The notes beneath the pieces are model-generated. The model was not told where the DNA came from. It did no database searches and worked only from the letters and a program-made list of their open reading frames with translations. Of a DNA stretch of 64,000 nucleotides, positions 21,907-34,310 are shown piece by piece; position 1 is the first letter of the stretch, and the number at the start of each line of letters is the position of its first letter. Both the position numbers and the translations under genes were made by a program. Source of the stretch: Bombus terrestris (Eukaryota; Arthropoda; Insecta; Hymenoptera; Apidae); NCBI RefSeq assembly GCF_910591885.1, contig NC_063276.1, positions 11,408,001-11,472,000 on the forward strand, read 5' to 3'.

Positions 21907-24900
21907 AGTTTTAGGAATAGACAAAAAAAAAGATTAGTTACTGACTTTACCTTTGCTCTTCATAAGTGACAGATCACGATCTGCTTTCATAAACACAGGA
22001 TGAAGTATAAAAAGGAACAGATTTTAAAAGCTGGAGATGTCAGACGCTTTCAGTTTTAGGAATAGACAAAAATAAAGTTCAATTACTGACTTTACCTTTG
22101 TTCTCCATAAGTGGCAGATCACGATCTGCTTTCAGAAACACAGGATGAAGTATGAAACGGATCAGAGTTTAAAAGCTGGAGATGTCAGACGCTGTCAGTG
22201 TTAGGAATAGACAAAAAAAAAGTTTAATTACTGACTTTACGTTTGTTCTCCATATATGACAGATCACGATCTGCTTTCAGAAACACAGGATGAGGTATAA
22301 AAAGGATCAGATTTCAGACGCTGGAGATGTCAGATGCTTTCAGTTTTAGGACGAGACAGAAAAAATTTTAATTATTGACTATACCTTAGTTCTCCATAAG
22401 CGACAAATCACGATCCGCTTTCAGAAACATAGGATGAAGTATAAAAAGGATCAGATTTTAAAAGCTGGAGATGTCAGACGTTTTCAGTTTTAGGAATAGA
22501 CAAAAAAGAAGTTTAATTATTGACTTTATCTTTGTTCTCCATACATGACAGATCACGATCTGCTTTCAGAAACATAGGGTGAAGTATAAAAATGATCAGA
22601 TTTTAAAAGGTGGAGATGTCAGACGTTTTCTGTTTTAGGAATAGACAAAAAAAAAGATTAATTACTGACTTTACCTTTGTTTTCCATAAGTGACACATCA
22701 CGATCTGCTTTCATAAACACAGGATGAAGTATAAAAAGGATCAGATTTTAAAAGGTGGAGATGTCAGATGCTTTCAGTTTTAGGAATAGACAAAAAAAAA
22801 GTTCAATTACTGACTTTACCTTTGTTCTCCATAAGTGGCAGATCACGATCTGCTTTTCGAAACATAGGATGAAGTATAAAAAGGATCAGAGTTTAAAAGC
22901 TGGAGATGTCAGACGCTGTCAGTTTTAGGAATAGACAAAAAAAAAGTTTAATTACTGACTTTACGTTTGTTCTCCATATATGACAGATCACGATCTGCTT
23001 TCAGAAACACAGGATGAGGTATAAAAAGGATCAGATTTTAGACGCCGGAGATGTCAGACGTTTTCAGTTTTAGGAAGTGACAAAAAAAAGTTTAATTACT
23101 GACTTTACCTTTGTTGTCCACATGTGACAGATCACGATCTGCTTTCAGAAACATAGGATGAAGTATAAAAAGGATCAGATTTTAAAAGCTGGAAATGTCA
23201 GATGCTTTCAGTTTTAGGACGAGACAGAAAAAATTTTAATTATTGACTATACCTTAGTTCTCCATAAGCGACAAATCACGATACGCTTTCAGAAACATAG
23301 GATGAAGTATAAAAAGGATCAGATTTTAAAAGCTGGAGATGTCAGACGTTTTCAGTTTTAGGAATAGACAAAAAAGAAGTTTAATTATTGACTTTACCTT
23401 TGTTCTCCATAAGTGGCAGATCACGATCTGCTTTCAGAAACACAGGATGAAGTATAAAACGGATCAGAGTTTAAAAGCTGGAGATGTCAGACGCTGTCAG
23501 TGTTAGGAATAGACAAAAAAAAAGTTTAATTACTGACTTTACGTTTGTTCTCCATATATGACAGATCACGATCTGCTTTCAGAAACACAGGATGAGGTAT
23601 AAAAAGGATCAGATTTCAGACGCTGGAGATGTCAGATGCTTTCAGTTTTAGGACGAGACAGAAAAAATTTTAATTATTGACTATACCTTAGTTCTCCATA
23701 AGCGACAAATCACGATCCGCTTTCAGAAACATAGGATGAAGTATAAAAAGGATCAGATTTTAAAAGCTGGAGATGTCAGACGTTTTCAGTTTTAGGAATA
23801 GACAAAAAAGAAGTTTAATTATTGACTTTATCTTTGTTCTCCATACATGACAGATCACGATCTGCTTTCAGAAACATAGGGTGAAGTATAAAAATGATCA
23901 GATTTTAAAAGGTGGAGATGTCAGACGTTTTCTGTTTTAGGAATAGACAAAAAAAAAGATTAATTACTGACTTTACCTTTGTTTTCCATAAGTGACACAT
24001 CACGATCTGCTTTCATAAACACAGGATGAAGTATAAAAAGGATCAGATTTTAAAAGGTGGAGATGTCAGACGTTTTCAGTTTTAGGAATAGACAAAAAAA
24101 AAGTTCAATTACTGACTTTACCTTTGTTCTCCATAAGTGGCAGATCACGATCTGCTTTTCGAAACACAGGATGAAGTATAAAAAGGATCAGAGTTTAAAA
24201 GCTGGAGATGTCAGACGCTGTCAGTTTTAGGAATAGACAAAAAAAAAGTTTAATTACTGACTTTACGTTTGTTCTCCATATATGACAGATCACGATCTGC
24301 TTTCAGAAACACAGGATGAGGTATAAAAAGGATCAGATTTTAGACGCCGGAGATGTCAGACGTTTTCAGTTTTAGGAAGTGACAAAAAAAAGTTTAATTA
24401 CTGACTTTACCTTTGTTGTCCACATGTGACAGATCACGATCTGCTTTCAGAAACATAGGATGAAGTATAAAAAGGATCAGATTTTAAAAGCTGGAAATGT
24501 CAGATGCTTTCAGTTTTAGGACGAGACAGAAAAAATTTTAATTATTGACTATACCTTAGTTCTCCATAAGCGACAAATCACGATCCGCTTTCAGAAACAT
24601 AGGATGAAGTATAAAAAGGATCAGATTTTAAAAGCTGGAGATGTCAGACGTTTTCAGTTTTAGGAATAGACAAAAAAAAATATTAATTATAGACTTTATC
24701 TTTGTTCTCCATGAGTGACAGATCACGATCTGCTTTCAGAAACACAGGATGAGGTATAAAAAGGATCAGATTTTAGACGCTGGAGATGTCAGACGTTTTC
24801 AGTTTTAGGAATAAACAAAAAAAAAGTTTAATTACTGACTTTACCTTTGTTCTCCATAAGTGGCAGATCACGATCTGCTTTCAGAAACACAGGATGAAGT

Positions 24901-26541
24901 ATAAAAAGAATCAGATTTTAAAAGCTGGAGATGTCAGATGCTTTCAGTTTGAGGACGAGACAGAAAAAATTTTAATTATTGACTATACCTTAGTTCTCCA
25001 TAAGCGACAAATCACGATCCGCTTTCAGAAACATAGGATGAAGTATAAAAAGGATCAGATTTTAAAAGCTGGAGATGTCAGACGTTTTCAGTTTTAGGAA
25101 TAGACAAAAAAGAAGTTTAATTATTGACTTTATCTTTGTTCTCCATATATGACAGATCACGATCTGCTTTCAGAAACATAGGGTGAAGTATAAAAATGAT
25201 CAGATTTTAAAAGGTGGAGATGTCAGACGTTTTCTGTTTTAGGAATAGACAAAAAAAAAGATTAATTACTGACTTTACCTTTGTTTTCCATAAGTGACAG
25301 ATCACGATCTGCTTTCATAAACACAGGATGAAGTATAAAAAGGATCAGATTTTAAAAGGTGGAGATGTCAGACGTTCTCAGTTTTAGGAATAGACAAAAA
25401 AAAAAGATTAGTTACTGACTTTACCTTTGCTCTTAATAAGTGACAGATCACGATCTGCTTTCATAAACACAGGATGAAGTATAAAAATGAACAGATTTTG
25501 AAAGCTGGAGATGTCAGACGCTTTCAGTTTTAGGAATAGACAAAAATAAAGTTCAATTACTGACTTTACCTTTGTTCTCCATAAGTGGCAGATCACGATC
25601 TGCTTTCAGAAACACAGGATGAAGTATAAAAAGGATCAGAGTTTAAAAGCTGGAGATGTCAGACGCTGTCAGTGTTAGGAATAGACAAAAAAAAAGTTTA
25701 ATTACTGACTTTACCTTTGTTCTCCATAAGTGGCAGATCACGATCTGCTTTCATAAACACAGGATGAAGTATAAAAAGGATCAGATTTTAAAAGGTGGAG
25801 ATGTCAGACGTTTTCAGTTTTAGGAATAGACACAAAAAAAGATTAGTTACTGACTTTACCTTTGCTCTCCATAAGTGACAGATCACGATCTGCTTTCATA
25901 AACACAGGATGAAGTATAAAAAGGATCAGATTTTAAAAGCTGGAGATGTCAGACCTTGTAAGTTTTAGGTATAGACAAAAAAAAATATTAATTATAGACT
26001 TTACCTTTGCTCTCCATAAGTGACAGATCACGATCTGCCTTCATAAACACAGGATGAAGTATAAAAAGGATCAGATTTTAAAAGCTGGAGATGTCAGACC
26101 TTGTAAGTTTTAGGAATAGACAGAAAAAAAGATTAATTACTGACTTTATCTTTGTTCTCCATATATGACAGATCACAATCTGCTTTCAGAAACACAGGAT
26201 GAAGTATAAAAAGGATCAGATTTTAAAAGCTGGAAATGTCAGACGTTTTCTGTTTTAGGAATAGACAAAAAAAAAAGTTTAATTATTGACTTCATCTTTG
26301 TTCTCCACATGTGACAGATCTCGATCTGCTTTCAGAAACATAGGATGAAGTATAAAAAGAATCAGATTTTAAAAGCTGGAGCTGTCAGACGTTTTCAGTT
26401 TTAGGAATAGACAAAAAAGAAGTTTAATTATTGACTTTATCTTTGTTCTCCATAAGTGACAGATCACGATCTGCTTTTCGAAACACAGGATGAAGTATAA
26501 AAAGGATCAGAGTTTAAAAGCTGGAGATGTCAGACGCTGTC
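21907..26541 (+). repeat. 32-monomer higher-order unit, copy 2 (4,635 bp)
   Basis: Tandem copy of 17,272-21,906 with no net length change. Differences seen by eye are TATGAAACGG (G at 22,154) against TATAAAACGG, and CAGACGTTTTCAG (24,071-24,073) against CAGATGCTTTCAG (19,436-19,438). The second pair looks like a short conversion patch, because both states exist elsewhere in the array. The unit ends at about 26,541, where the array continues as in 13,796 onward instead of starting a third unit. Confidence 0.85.
22092..24675 (+). repeat. Nested nine-monomer duplication (1,302 bp) in unit 2
   Basis: The same internal duplication as in unit 1, at about 22,092-23,393 and 23,394-24,675. Its presence in both 4,635-bp units shows that the nine-monomer duplication came first and the 32-monomer unit was then duplicated whole. 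Confidence 0.76.
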
Positions 26542-28208
26542 AGTTTTAGGAATAGACAAAAAAAAAGTTTAATTACTGACTTTACGTTTGTTCTCCATAT
26601 ATGACAGATCACGATCTGCTTTCAGAAACACAGGATGAGGTATAAAAAGGATCAGATTTTAGACGCTGGAGATGTCAGACGTTTTCAGTTTTAGGAAGTG
26701 ACAAAAAAAAGTTTAATTATTGACTTTACCTTTGTTGTCCACATGTGACAGATCACGATCTGCTTTCAGAAACATAGCATGAAGTATAAAAAGGATCAGA
26801 TTTTAAAAGGTGGAGATGTCAGACGTTTTCAGTGTTAGGAACAGACAAAAAAAAGTTCAATTACTGACTTTACCTTTGTTCTCCATAAGTGGCAGATCAC
26901 GATCTGCTTTCAGAAACACAGGATGAAGTATAAAAAGGATTAGAGTTTAAAAGCTGGAGATGCCAGACGCTGTCAGTTTTTGGAATAGACAAAAAAGAAG
27001 TTTAATTAGTGACTTTACGTTTGTTCTCCATATATGACAGATCACGATCTGCTTTCAGAAACACAGGATGAGGTATAAAAAGGATCAGATTTTAGACGCT
27101 GGAGATGTCAGACGTTTTCAGTTTTCGGAATAAACAAAAAAAAAGTTTAATTATTGACTTCATCTTTGTTCTCCACATGTGACAGATCACGATCTGCTTT
27201 CATAAACACAGGATGATGTATAAAAAGGATCAGATTTTATAAGGTGGAGATGTCAGACGTTTTCAGTTTTAGGAATAGACAAAAAAGAAGTTTAATTATT
27301 GACTTTATCTTTGTTCTCCATAAGTGACAGATCACGATCTGCTTTCATAAACACAGGATGATGTATAAAAAGGATCAGATTTTATAAGGTGGAGATGTCA
27401 GACGTTTTCAGTTTTAGGAATAAACAAAAAAAAAGTTTAATTATTGACTTCATCTTTGTCCTCCACATGTGACAGATCTCGATCTGCTTTCAGAAACATA
27501 GGATGAAGTATAAAAAGTATCAGATTTTAAAAGCTGGAAATGTCAGACGTTTTCTGTTTTAGGAAGAGACAAAAAAAATTTTAATTATTGACTATACCTT
27601 AGTTCTCCATAAGCGACAAATCACGATCTGCATTCAGAAACACAGGATGATGTATAAAAAGGATCAGATTTTATAAGGTGGAGATGTCAGACGTTTTCAG
27701 TTTTAGGAATAGACAAAGAAAAAGTTTAATTACTGACTTTACGTTTGTTCTCCACATATGACAGATCACGATCTGCTTTCAGAAACACAGGATGAGGTAT
27801 AAAAAGGATCAGATTTTAAAAGCTGGAAATGTCAGACGTTTTCTGTTTTAGGACGAGACAGAAAAAATTTTAATTATTGACTATACCTTAGTTCTCCATA
27901 AGCGACAAATCACGATCTGCTTTCAGAAACACAGGATGAGGTATAAAAAGCATCAGATTTTAAAAGCTGGAGATGTCAGACCTTGTAAGTTTTAGGTATA
28001 GACAAAAAAAAATATTAATTATAGACTTTACGTTTGTTCTCCATATATGACAGATCACGATCTGCTTTCAGAAACACAGGATGAGGTATAAAAAGGATCA
28101 GATTTTAGACGCTGGAGATGTCAGACGTTTTCAGTTTTAGGAAGAGACAAAAAAAATTTTAATTATTGACTATACCTTAGTTCTCCATAAGCGACAAATC
28201 ACGATCTG
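26542..28208 (+). repeat. Tail of the left domain with a four-monomer deletion
   Basis: From 26,542 to about 27,753 this follows 13,797-15,008 at an offset of 12,745 bp. From 27,753 to 28,208 it follows 15,589-16,044 at 12,164 bp. The 581-bp change equals four monomers, so four monomers were lost in phase at about 27,753. A private base is AACATAGCATG near 26,776. Confidence 0.72.
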
Positions 28209-28529
28209 CATTCAGAAACACAGGATGAGGAATAAAAAGCATCAGATTTTAAAAGCTGGGGATGTCAGACGTTTTCAGTTTTAGGAATAAACAAAAAAAA
28301 AGTTTAATTATTGACTTCATCTTTGTTCTCCACATGTGACAGATCTCGAACTGCTTTCAGAAACACAGGATGAGGAATAAAAAGCATCAGATTTTAAAAG
28401 CTGGGAATGTCAGACGTTTTCAGTTTTAGGAATAGACAAAAAAAAAGATTAGTTACTGACTTTACCTTTGCTCTCCATAAGTGACAGATCACGATCTGCT
28501 TTCATAAACACAGGATGAAGTATAAAAAG
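28209..28529 (+). repeat. GAGGAATAAAAAGC-type monomers at the domain edge
   Basis: Two monomers with the GAGGAATAAAAAGC start, as at 7,667 and 15,049, and the beginning of the next unit. The second reads AAGCTGGGAATG rather than AAGCTGGGGATG. They are the last monomers clearly belonging to the left-domain sequence set. Confidence 0.6.
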
Positions 28530-30600
28530 GATCAGATTTTAAAAGCTGGAGATGTCAGACCTTGTAAGTTTTAGGTATAGACAAAAAAAAATATTAATTA
28601 TAGACTTTATCTTTGTTCTCCATAAGTGACAGATCACGATCTGCTTTCAAAAACACAGGATGAAGTATAAAAATGATAAGAGTTTAAAAGCATGAGATGT
28701 CAGATGCTTTCAGTTTTAGGAATAGACAAAAAAAAAGTTCAATTACTGACTTTACCTTTGATCTCCATAAGTGGCAGATCACGATCTGCTTTCAGAAACA
28801 CAGGATGAAGTATAAAAAGGATCAGAGTTTAAAAACTGGAGATGTCAGACGCTGTCAGTTTTAGGAATAGACAAAAAAAAAGTTTAATTACTGACTTTAC
28901 GTTTGTTCTCCATATATGACAGATCACGATCTGCTTTCAGAAACACAGGATGAGGTATAAAAAGGATCAGATTTTAGACGCTGGAGATGTCAGACGTTTT
29001 CAGTTTTAGGAATAGGCAGAAAAAAAAAGATTAATTACTGACTTTACCTTTGTTTTCCATAAGTGACAGATCAAGATCTGCTTTCATAAACACAGGATGA
29101 AGTATAAAAAGGATCAGATTTTAAAAGGTGGAGATGTCAGACGTTTTCAGTTTTAGGAATAGACAAAAAAAAAGATTAGTTACTGAGTTTACCTTTGCTC
29201 TCCATAAGTGACAGATCACGATCTGCTTTCATAAACACAGTTGAAGTATAAAAAGAATCAGAGTTTAAAAGCTGGAGATGTCAAACGTTTTTAGTTTTAG
29301 GAATAGACAAAAAAAAAGTTTAATTATTGACTTTATCTTTGTTCTCCATATATGACAGATCACAATCTGCTTTCAGAAACACAGGATGAGGTATAAAAAG
29401 GATCAGATTTTAGACGCTGGAGATGTCAGACGTTTTCAGTTTTAGGAATAAACAAAAAAAAAGTTTAATTATTGACTTCATCTTTGTTCTCCACATGTGA
29501 CAGATCTCGAACTGCTTTCAGAAACATAGGATGAAGTATAAAAAGAATCAGATTTTAAAAGCTGGAGATGTCAGACCTTGTAAGTTTTAGGTATAGACAA
29601 AAAAAATATTAATTATAGACTCTATCTTTGTTCTCCATAAGTGACAGATCACGATCTGCTTTCAGAAACATAGGATGAAGTATAAAAAGGATCAGATTTT
29701 AAAAGCTGGAGATGTCAAACGTTTTTAGTTTTAGGAATAGACAGAAAAAAAGATTAATTACTGACTTTATCTTTGTTCTCCATATATGACAGATCACAAT
29801 CTGCTTTCAGAAACACAGGATGAAGTATAAAAAGGATCAGATTTTAAAAGCTGGAAATGTCAGACGTTTTCTGTTTTAGGAATAGACAAAAAAAAAGTTT
29901 AATTATTGACTTCATCTTTGTTCTCCACATGTGACAGATCTCGATCTGCTTTCAGAAACATAGGATGAAGTATAAAAAGAATCAGATTTTAAAAGCTGGA
30001 GATGTCAGACCTTGTAAGTTTTAGGTATAGACAAAAAAAAATATTAATTATAGACTATATCTTTGTTCTCCATAAGTGACAGATCACGATCTGCTTTCAG
30101 AAACACAGGATGAAGTATAAAAATGATAAGAGTTTAAAAGCATGAGATGTCAGATGCTTTCAGTTTTAGGAATAGACAAAAAAAAAGTTCAATTACTGAC
30201 TTTACCTTTGATCTCCATAAGTGGCAGATCACGATCTGCTTTCAGAAACACAGGATGAAGTATAAAAAGGATCAGAGTTTAAAAACTGGAGATGTCAGAC
30301 GCTGTCAGTTTTAGGAATAGACAAAAAAAAAGTTTAATTACTGACTTTACGTTTGTTCTCCATATATGACAGATCACGATCTGCTTTCAGAAACACAGGA
30401 TGAGGTATAAAAAGGATCAGATTTTAGACGCTGGAGATGTCAGACGTTTTCAGTTTTAGGAATAGGCAGAAAAAAAAAGATTAATTACTGACTTTACCTT
30501 TGTTTTCCATAAGTGACAGATCAAGATCTGCTTTCATAAACACAGGATGAAGTATAAAAAGGATCAGATTTTAAAAGGTGGAGATGTCAGACGTTTTCAG
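28530..30600 (+). repeat. Ten-monomer duplication (1,450 bp)
   Basis: AAATGATAAGAG at 28,671 recurs at 30,121, and GATCAAGATCTG near 29,070 recurs near 30,520, both +1,450. The first copy is about 28,530-29,979; the second is partial, about 29,980-30,600, and ends where TTTTAGGAATAG becomes TGTTAGGAACAG. The variant CAAACGTTTTTAG first appears in the window at 29,282. A two-base-shorter monomer with CACAGTTGAAG is at 29,236-29,246. Confidence 0.75.
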
Positions 30601-31093
30601 TGTTAGGAACAGACAAAAAAAAGTTCAATTACTGACTTTACCTTTGTTCTCCATAAGTGGCAGATCACGATCTGCTTTCAGAAACACAGGATGAAGTATA
30701 AAAAGGATTAGATTTTAGACGCTGGAGATGTCAGACGTTTTCAGTTTTAGGAAGTGACAAAAAAAAGTTTAATTATTGACTTTACCTTTGTTGTCCACAT
30801 GTGACAGATCACGATCTGCTTTCAGAAACATAGGATGAAGTATAAAAAGGATCAGATTTTAAAAGGTGGAGATGTCAGACGTTTTCAGTGTTAGGAACAG
30901 ACAAAAAAAAGTTCAATTACTGACTTTACCTTTGTTCTCCATAAGTGGCAGATCACGATCTGCTTTCAGAAACACAGGATGAAGTATAAAAAGGATTAGA
31001 GTTTAAAAGCTGGAGATGCCAGACGCTGTCAGTTTTTGGAATAGACAAAAAAAGAGTTTAATTACTGACTTTACGTTTGTTCTCCATATATGA
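30601..31093 (+). repeat. Two-monomer (288-bp) duplication and link
   Basis: TGTTAGGAACAG at 30,601 recurs at 30,889, followed in both by AAAAAAAAGTTCAATTACTG. The remainder up to 31,093 carries GATGCCAGACGCTGTCAG and TTTTTGGAATAG, variants shared with 6,830, 14,215 and 26,960. Confidence 0.68.
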
Positions 31094-34000
31094 CAGATCA
31101 CGATCTGCTTTCATAAACACAGGATGATGTATAAAAAGGATCAGATTTTATAAGGTGGGGATGTCAGACGTTTTCAGTTTTAGGAATAAACAAACAAAAA
31201 GTTTAATTATTGACTTCATCTTTGTCCTCCACATGTGACAGATCTCGATCTGCTTTCAGAAACATAGGATGAAGTATAAAAAGTATCAGATTTTAAAAGC
31301 TGGAAATGTCAGACGTTTTCTGTTTTAGGAAGAGACAAAAAAAATTTTAATTATTGACTATACCTTAGTTCTCCATAAGCGACAAATCACGATCTGCATT
31401 CAGAAACACAGGATGATGTATAAAAAGGATCAGATTTTATAAGGTGGAGATGTCAGACGTTTTCAGTTTTAGGAATAGACAAAAAAAAAGTTTAATTACT
31501 GACTTTACGTTTGTTCTCCACATATGACAGATCACGATCTGCTTTCAGAAACACAGGATGAGGTATAAAAAGGATCAGATTTTAAAAGCTGGAAATGTCA
31601 GACGTTTTCTGTTTTAGGACGAGACAGAAAAAATTTTAATTATTGACTATACCTTAGTTCTCCATAAGCGACAAATCACGATCTGCTTTCAGAAACACAG
31701 AATGAGGTATAAAAAGCATCAGATTTTAAAAGCTGGAGATGTCAGACCTTGTAAGTTTTAGGTATAGACAAAAAAAAATATTAATTATAGACTTTACGTT
31801 TGTTCTCCATATATGACAGATCACGATCTGCTTTCAGAAACACAGGATGAGGTATAAAAAGGATCAGATTTTAGACGCTGGAGATGTCAGACGTTTTCAG
31901 TTTTAGGAAGAGACAAAAAAAATTTTAATTATTGACTATACCTTAGTTCTCCATAAGCGACAAATCACGATCTGCTTTCAGAAACACAGGATGAGGAATA
32001 AAAAGCATCAGATTTTAAAAGCTGGGGATGTCAGACGTTTTCAGTTTTAGGAATAAACAAAAAAAAAGTTTAATTATTGACTTCATCTTTGTTCTCCACA
32101 TGTGACAGATCTCGAACTGCTTTCAGAAACACAGGATGAGGAATAAAAAGCATCAGATTTTAAAAGCTGGGGATGTCAGACGTTTTCAGTTTTAGGAATA
32201 GACAAAAAAAAAGATTAGTTACTGACTTTACCTTTGCTCTCCATAAGTGACAGATCACGATCTGCTTTCATAAACACAGGATGAAGTATAAAAAGGATCA
32301 GATTTTAAAAGCTGGAGATGTCAGACCTTGTAAGTTTTAGGTATAGACAAAAAAAAATATTAATTATAGACTTTATCTTTGTTCTCCATAAGTGACAGAT
32401 CACGATCTGCTTTCAAAAACATAGGATGAAGTATAAAAAGGATCAGATTTTAAAAGCTGGAGATGTCAAACGTTTTTAGTTTTAGGAATAGACAGAAAAA
32501 AAGATTAATTACTGACTTTATCTTTGTTCTCCATATATGACAGATCACAATCTGCTTTCAGAAACACAGGATGAGGTATAAAAAGGATCAGATTTTAGAC
32601 GCTGGAGATGTCAGACGTTTTCAGTTTTAGGAATAAACAAAAAAAAAGTTTAATTATTGACTTCATCTTTGTTCTCCACATGTGACAGATCACGATCTGC
32701 TTTCATAAACACAGGATGATGTATAAAAAGGATCAGATTTTATAAGGTGGAGATGTCAGACGTTTTCAGTTTTAGGAATAGACAAAAAAGAAGTTTAATT
32801 ATTGACTTTATCTTTGTTCTCCATAAGTGACAGATCACGATCTGCTTTCATAAACACAGGATGATGTATAAAAAGGATCAGATTTTATAAGGTGGGGATG
32901 TCAGACGTTTTCAGTTTTAGGAATAAACAAAAAAAAAGTTTAATTATTGACTTCATCTTTGTCCTCCACATGTGACAGATCTCGATCTGCTTTCAGAAAC
33001 ATAGGATGAAGTATAAAAAGTATCAGATTTTAAAAGCTGGAAATGTCAGACGTTTTCTGTTTTAGGAAGAGACAAAAAAAATTTTAATTATTGACTATAC
33101 CTTAGTTCTCCATAAGCGACAAATCACGATCTGCATTCAGAAACACAGGATGATGTATAAAAAGGATCAGATTTTATAAGTTGGAGATGTCAGACGTTTT
33201 CAGTTTTAGGAATAGACAAAAAAAAAGTTTAATTACTGACTTTACGTTTGTTCTCCACATATGACAGATCACGATCTGCTTTCAGAAACACAGGATGAGG
33301 TATAAAAAGGATCAGATTTTAAAAGCTGGAAATGTCAGACGTTTTCTGTTTTAGGACGAGACAGAAAAAATTTTAATTATTGACTATACCTTAGTTCTCC
33401 ATAAGCGACAAATCACGATCTGCTTTCAGAAACACAGAATGAGGTATAAAAAGCATCAGATTTTAAAAGCTGGAGATGTCAGACCTTGTAAGTTTTAGGT
33501 ATAGACAAAAAAAAATATTAATTATAGACTTTACGTTTGTTCTCCATATATGACAGATCACGATCTGCTTTCAGAAACACAGGATGAGGTATAAAAAGGA
33601 TCAGATTTTAGACGCTGGAGATGTCAGACGTTTTCAGTTTTAGGAAGAGACAAAAAAAATTTTAATTATTGACTATACCTTAGTTCTCCATAAGCGACAA
33701 ATCACGATCTGCTTTCAGAAACACAGGATGAGGAATAAAAAGCATCAGATTTTAAAAGCTGGGGATGTCAGACGTTTTCAGTTTTAGGAATAAACAAAAA
33801 AAAAGTTTAATTATTGACTTCATCTTTGTTCTCCACATGTGACAGATCTCGAACTGCTTTCAGAAACACAGGATGAGGAATAAAAAGCATCAGATTTTAA
33901 AAGCTGGGGATGTCAGACGTTTTCAGTTTTAGGAATAGACAAAAAAAAAGATTAGTTACTGACTTTACCTTTGCTCTCCATAAGTGACAGATCACGATCT

Positions 34001-34310
34001 GCTTTCATAAACACAGGATGAAGTATAAAAAGGATCAGATTTTAAAAGCTGGAGATGTCAGACCTTGTAAGTTTTAGGTATAGACAAAAAAAAATATTAA
34101 TTATAGACTTTATCTTTGTTCTCCATAAGTGACAGATCACGATCTGCTTTCAAAAACATAGGATGAAGTATAAAAAGGATCAGATTTTAAAAGCTGGAGA
34201 TGTCAAACGTTTTTAGTTTTAGGAATAGACAGAAAAAAAGATTAATTACTGACTTTATCTTTGTTCTCCATATATGACAGATCACAATCTGCTTTCAGAA
34301 ACACAGGATG
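31094..34310 (+). repeat. Twelve-monomer duplication (1,737 bp)
   Basis: TAAGGTGGGGATG at 31,151 recurs at 32,888, and the following monomers match in order. The first copy runs about 31,094-32,830; the second is partial, about 32,831-34,310, and ends where GATGAGGTAT becomes GATGAAGTAT. One difference is CAAACAAAAAG near 31,191, against an uninterrupted poly-A in the second copy. Confidence 0.76.
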
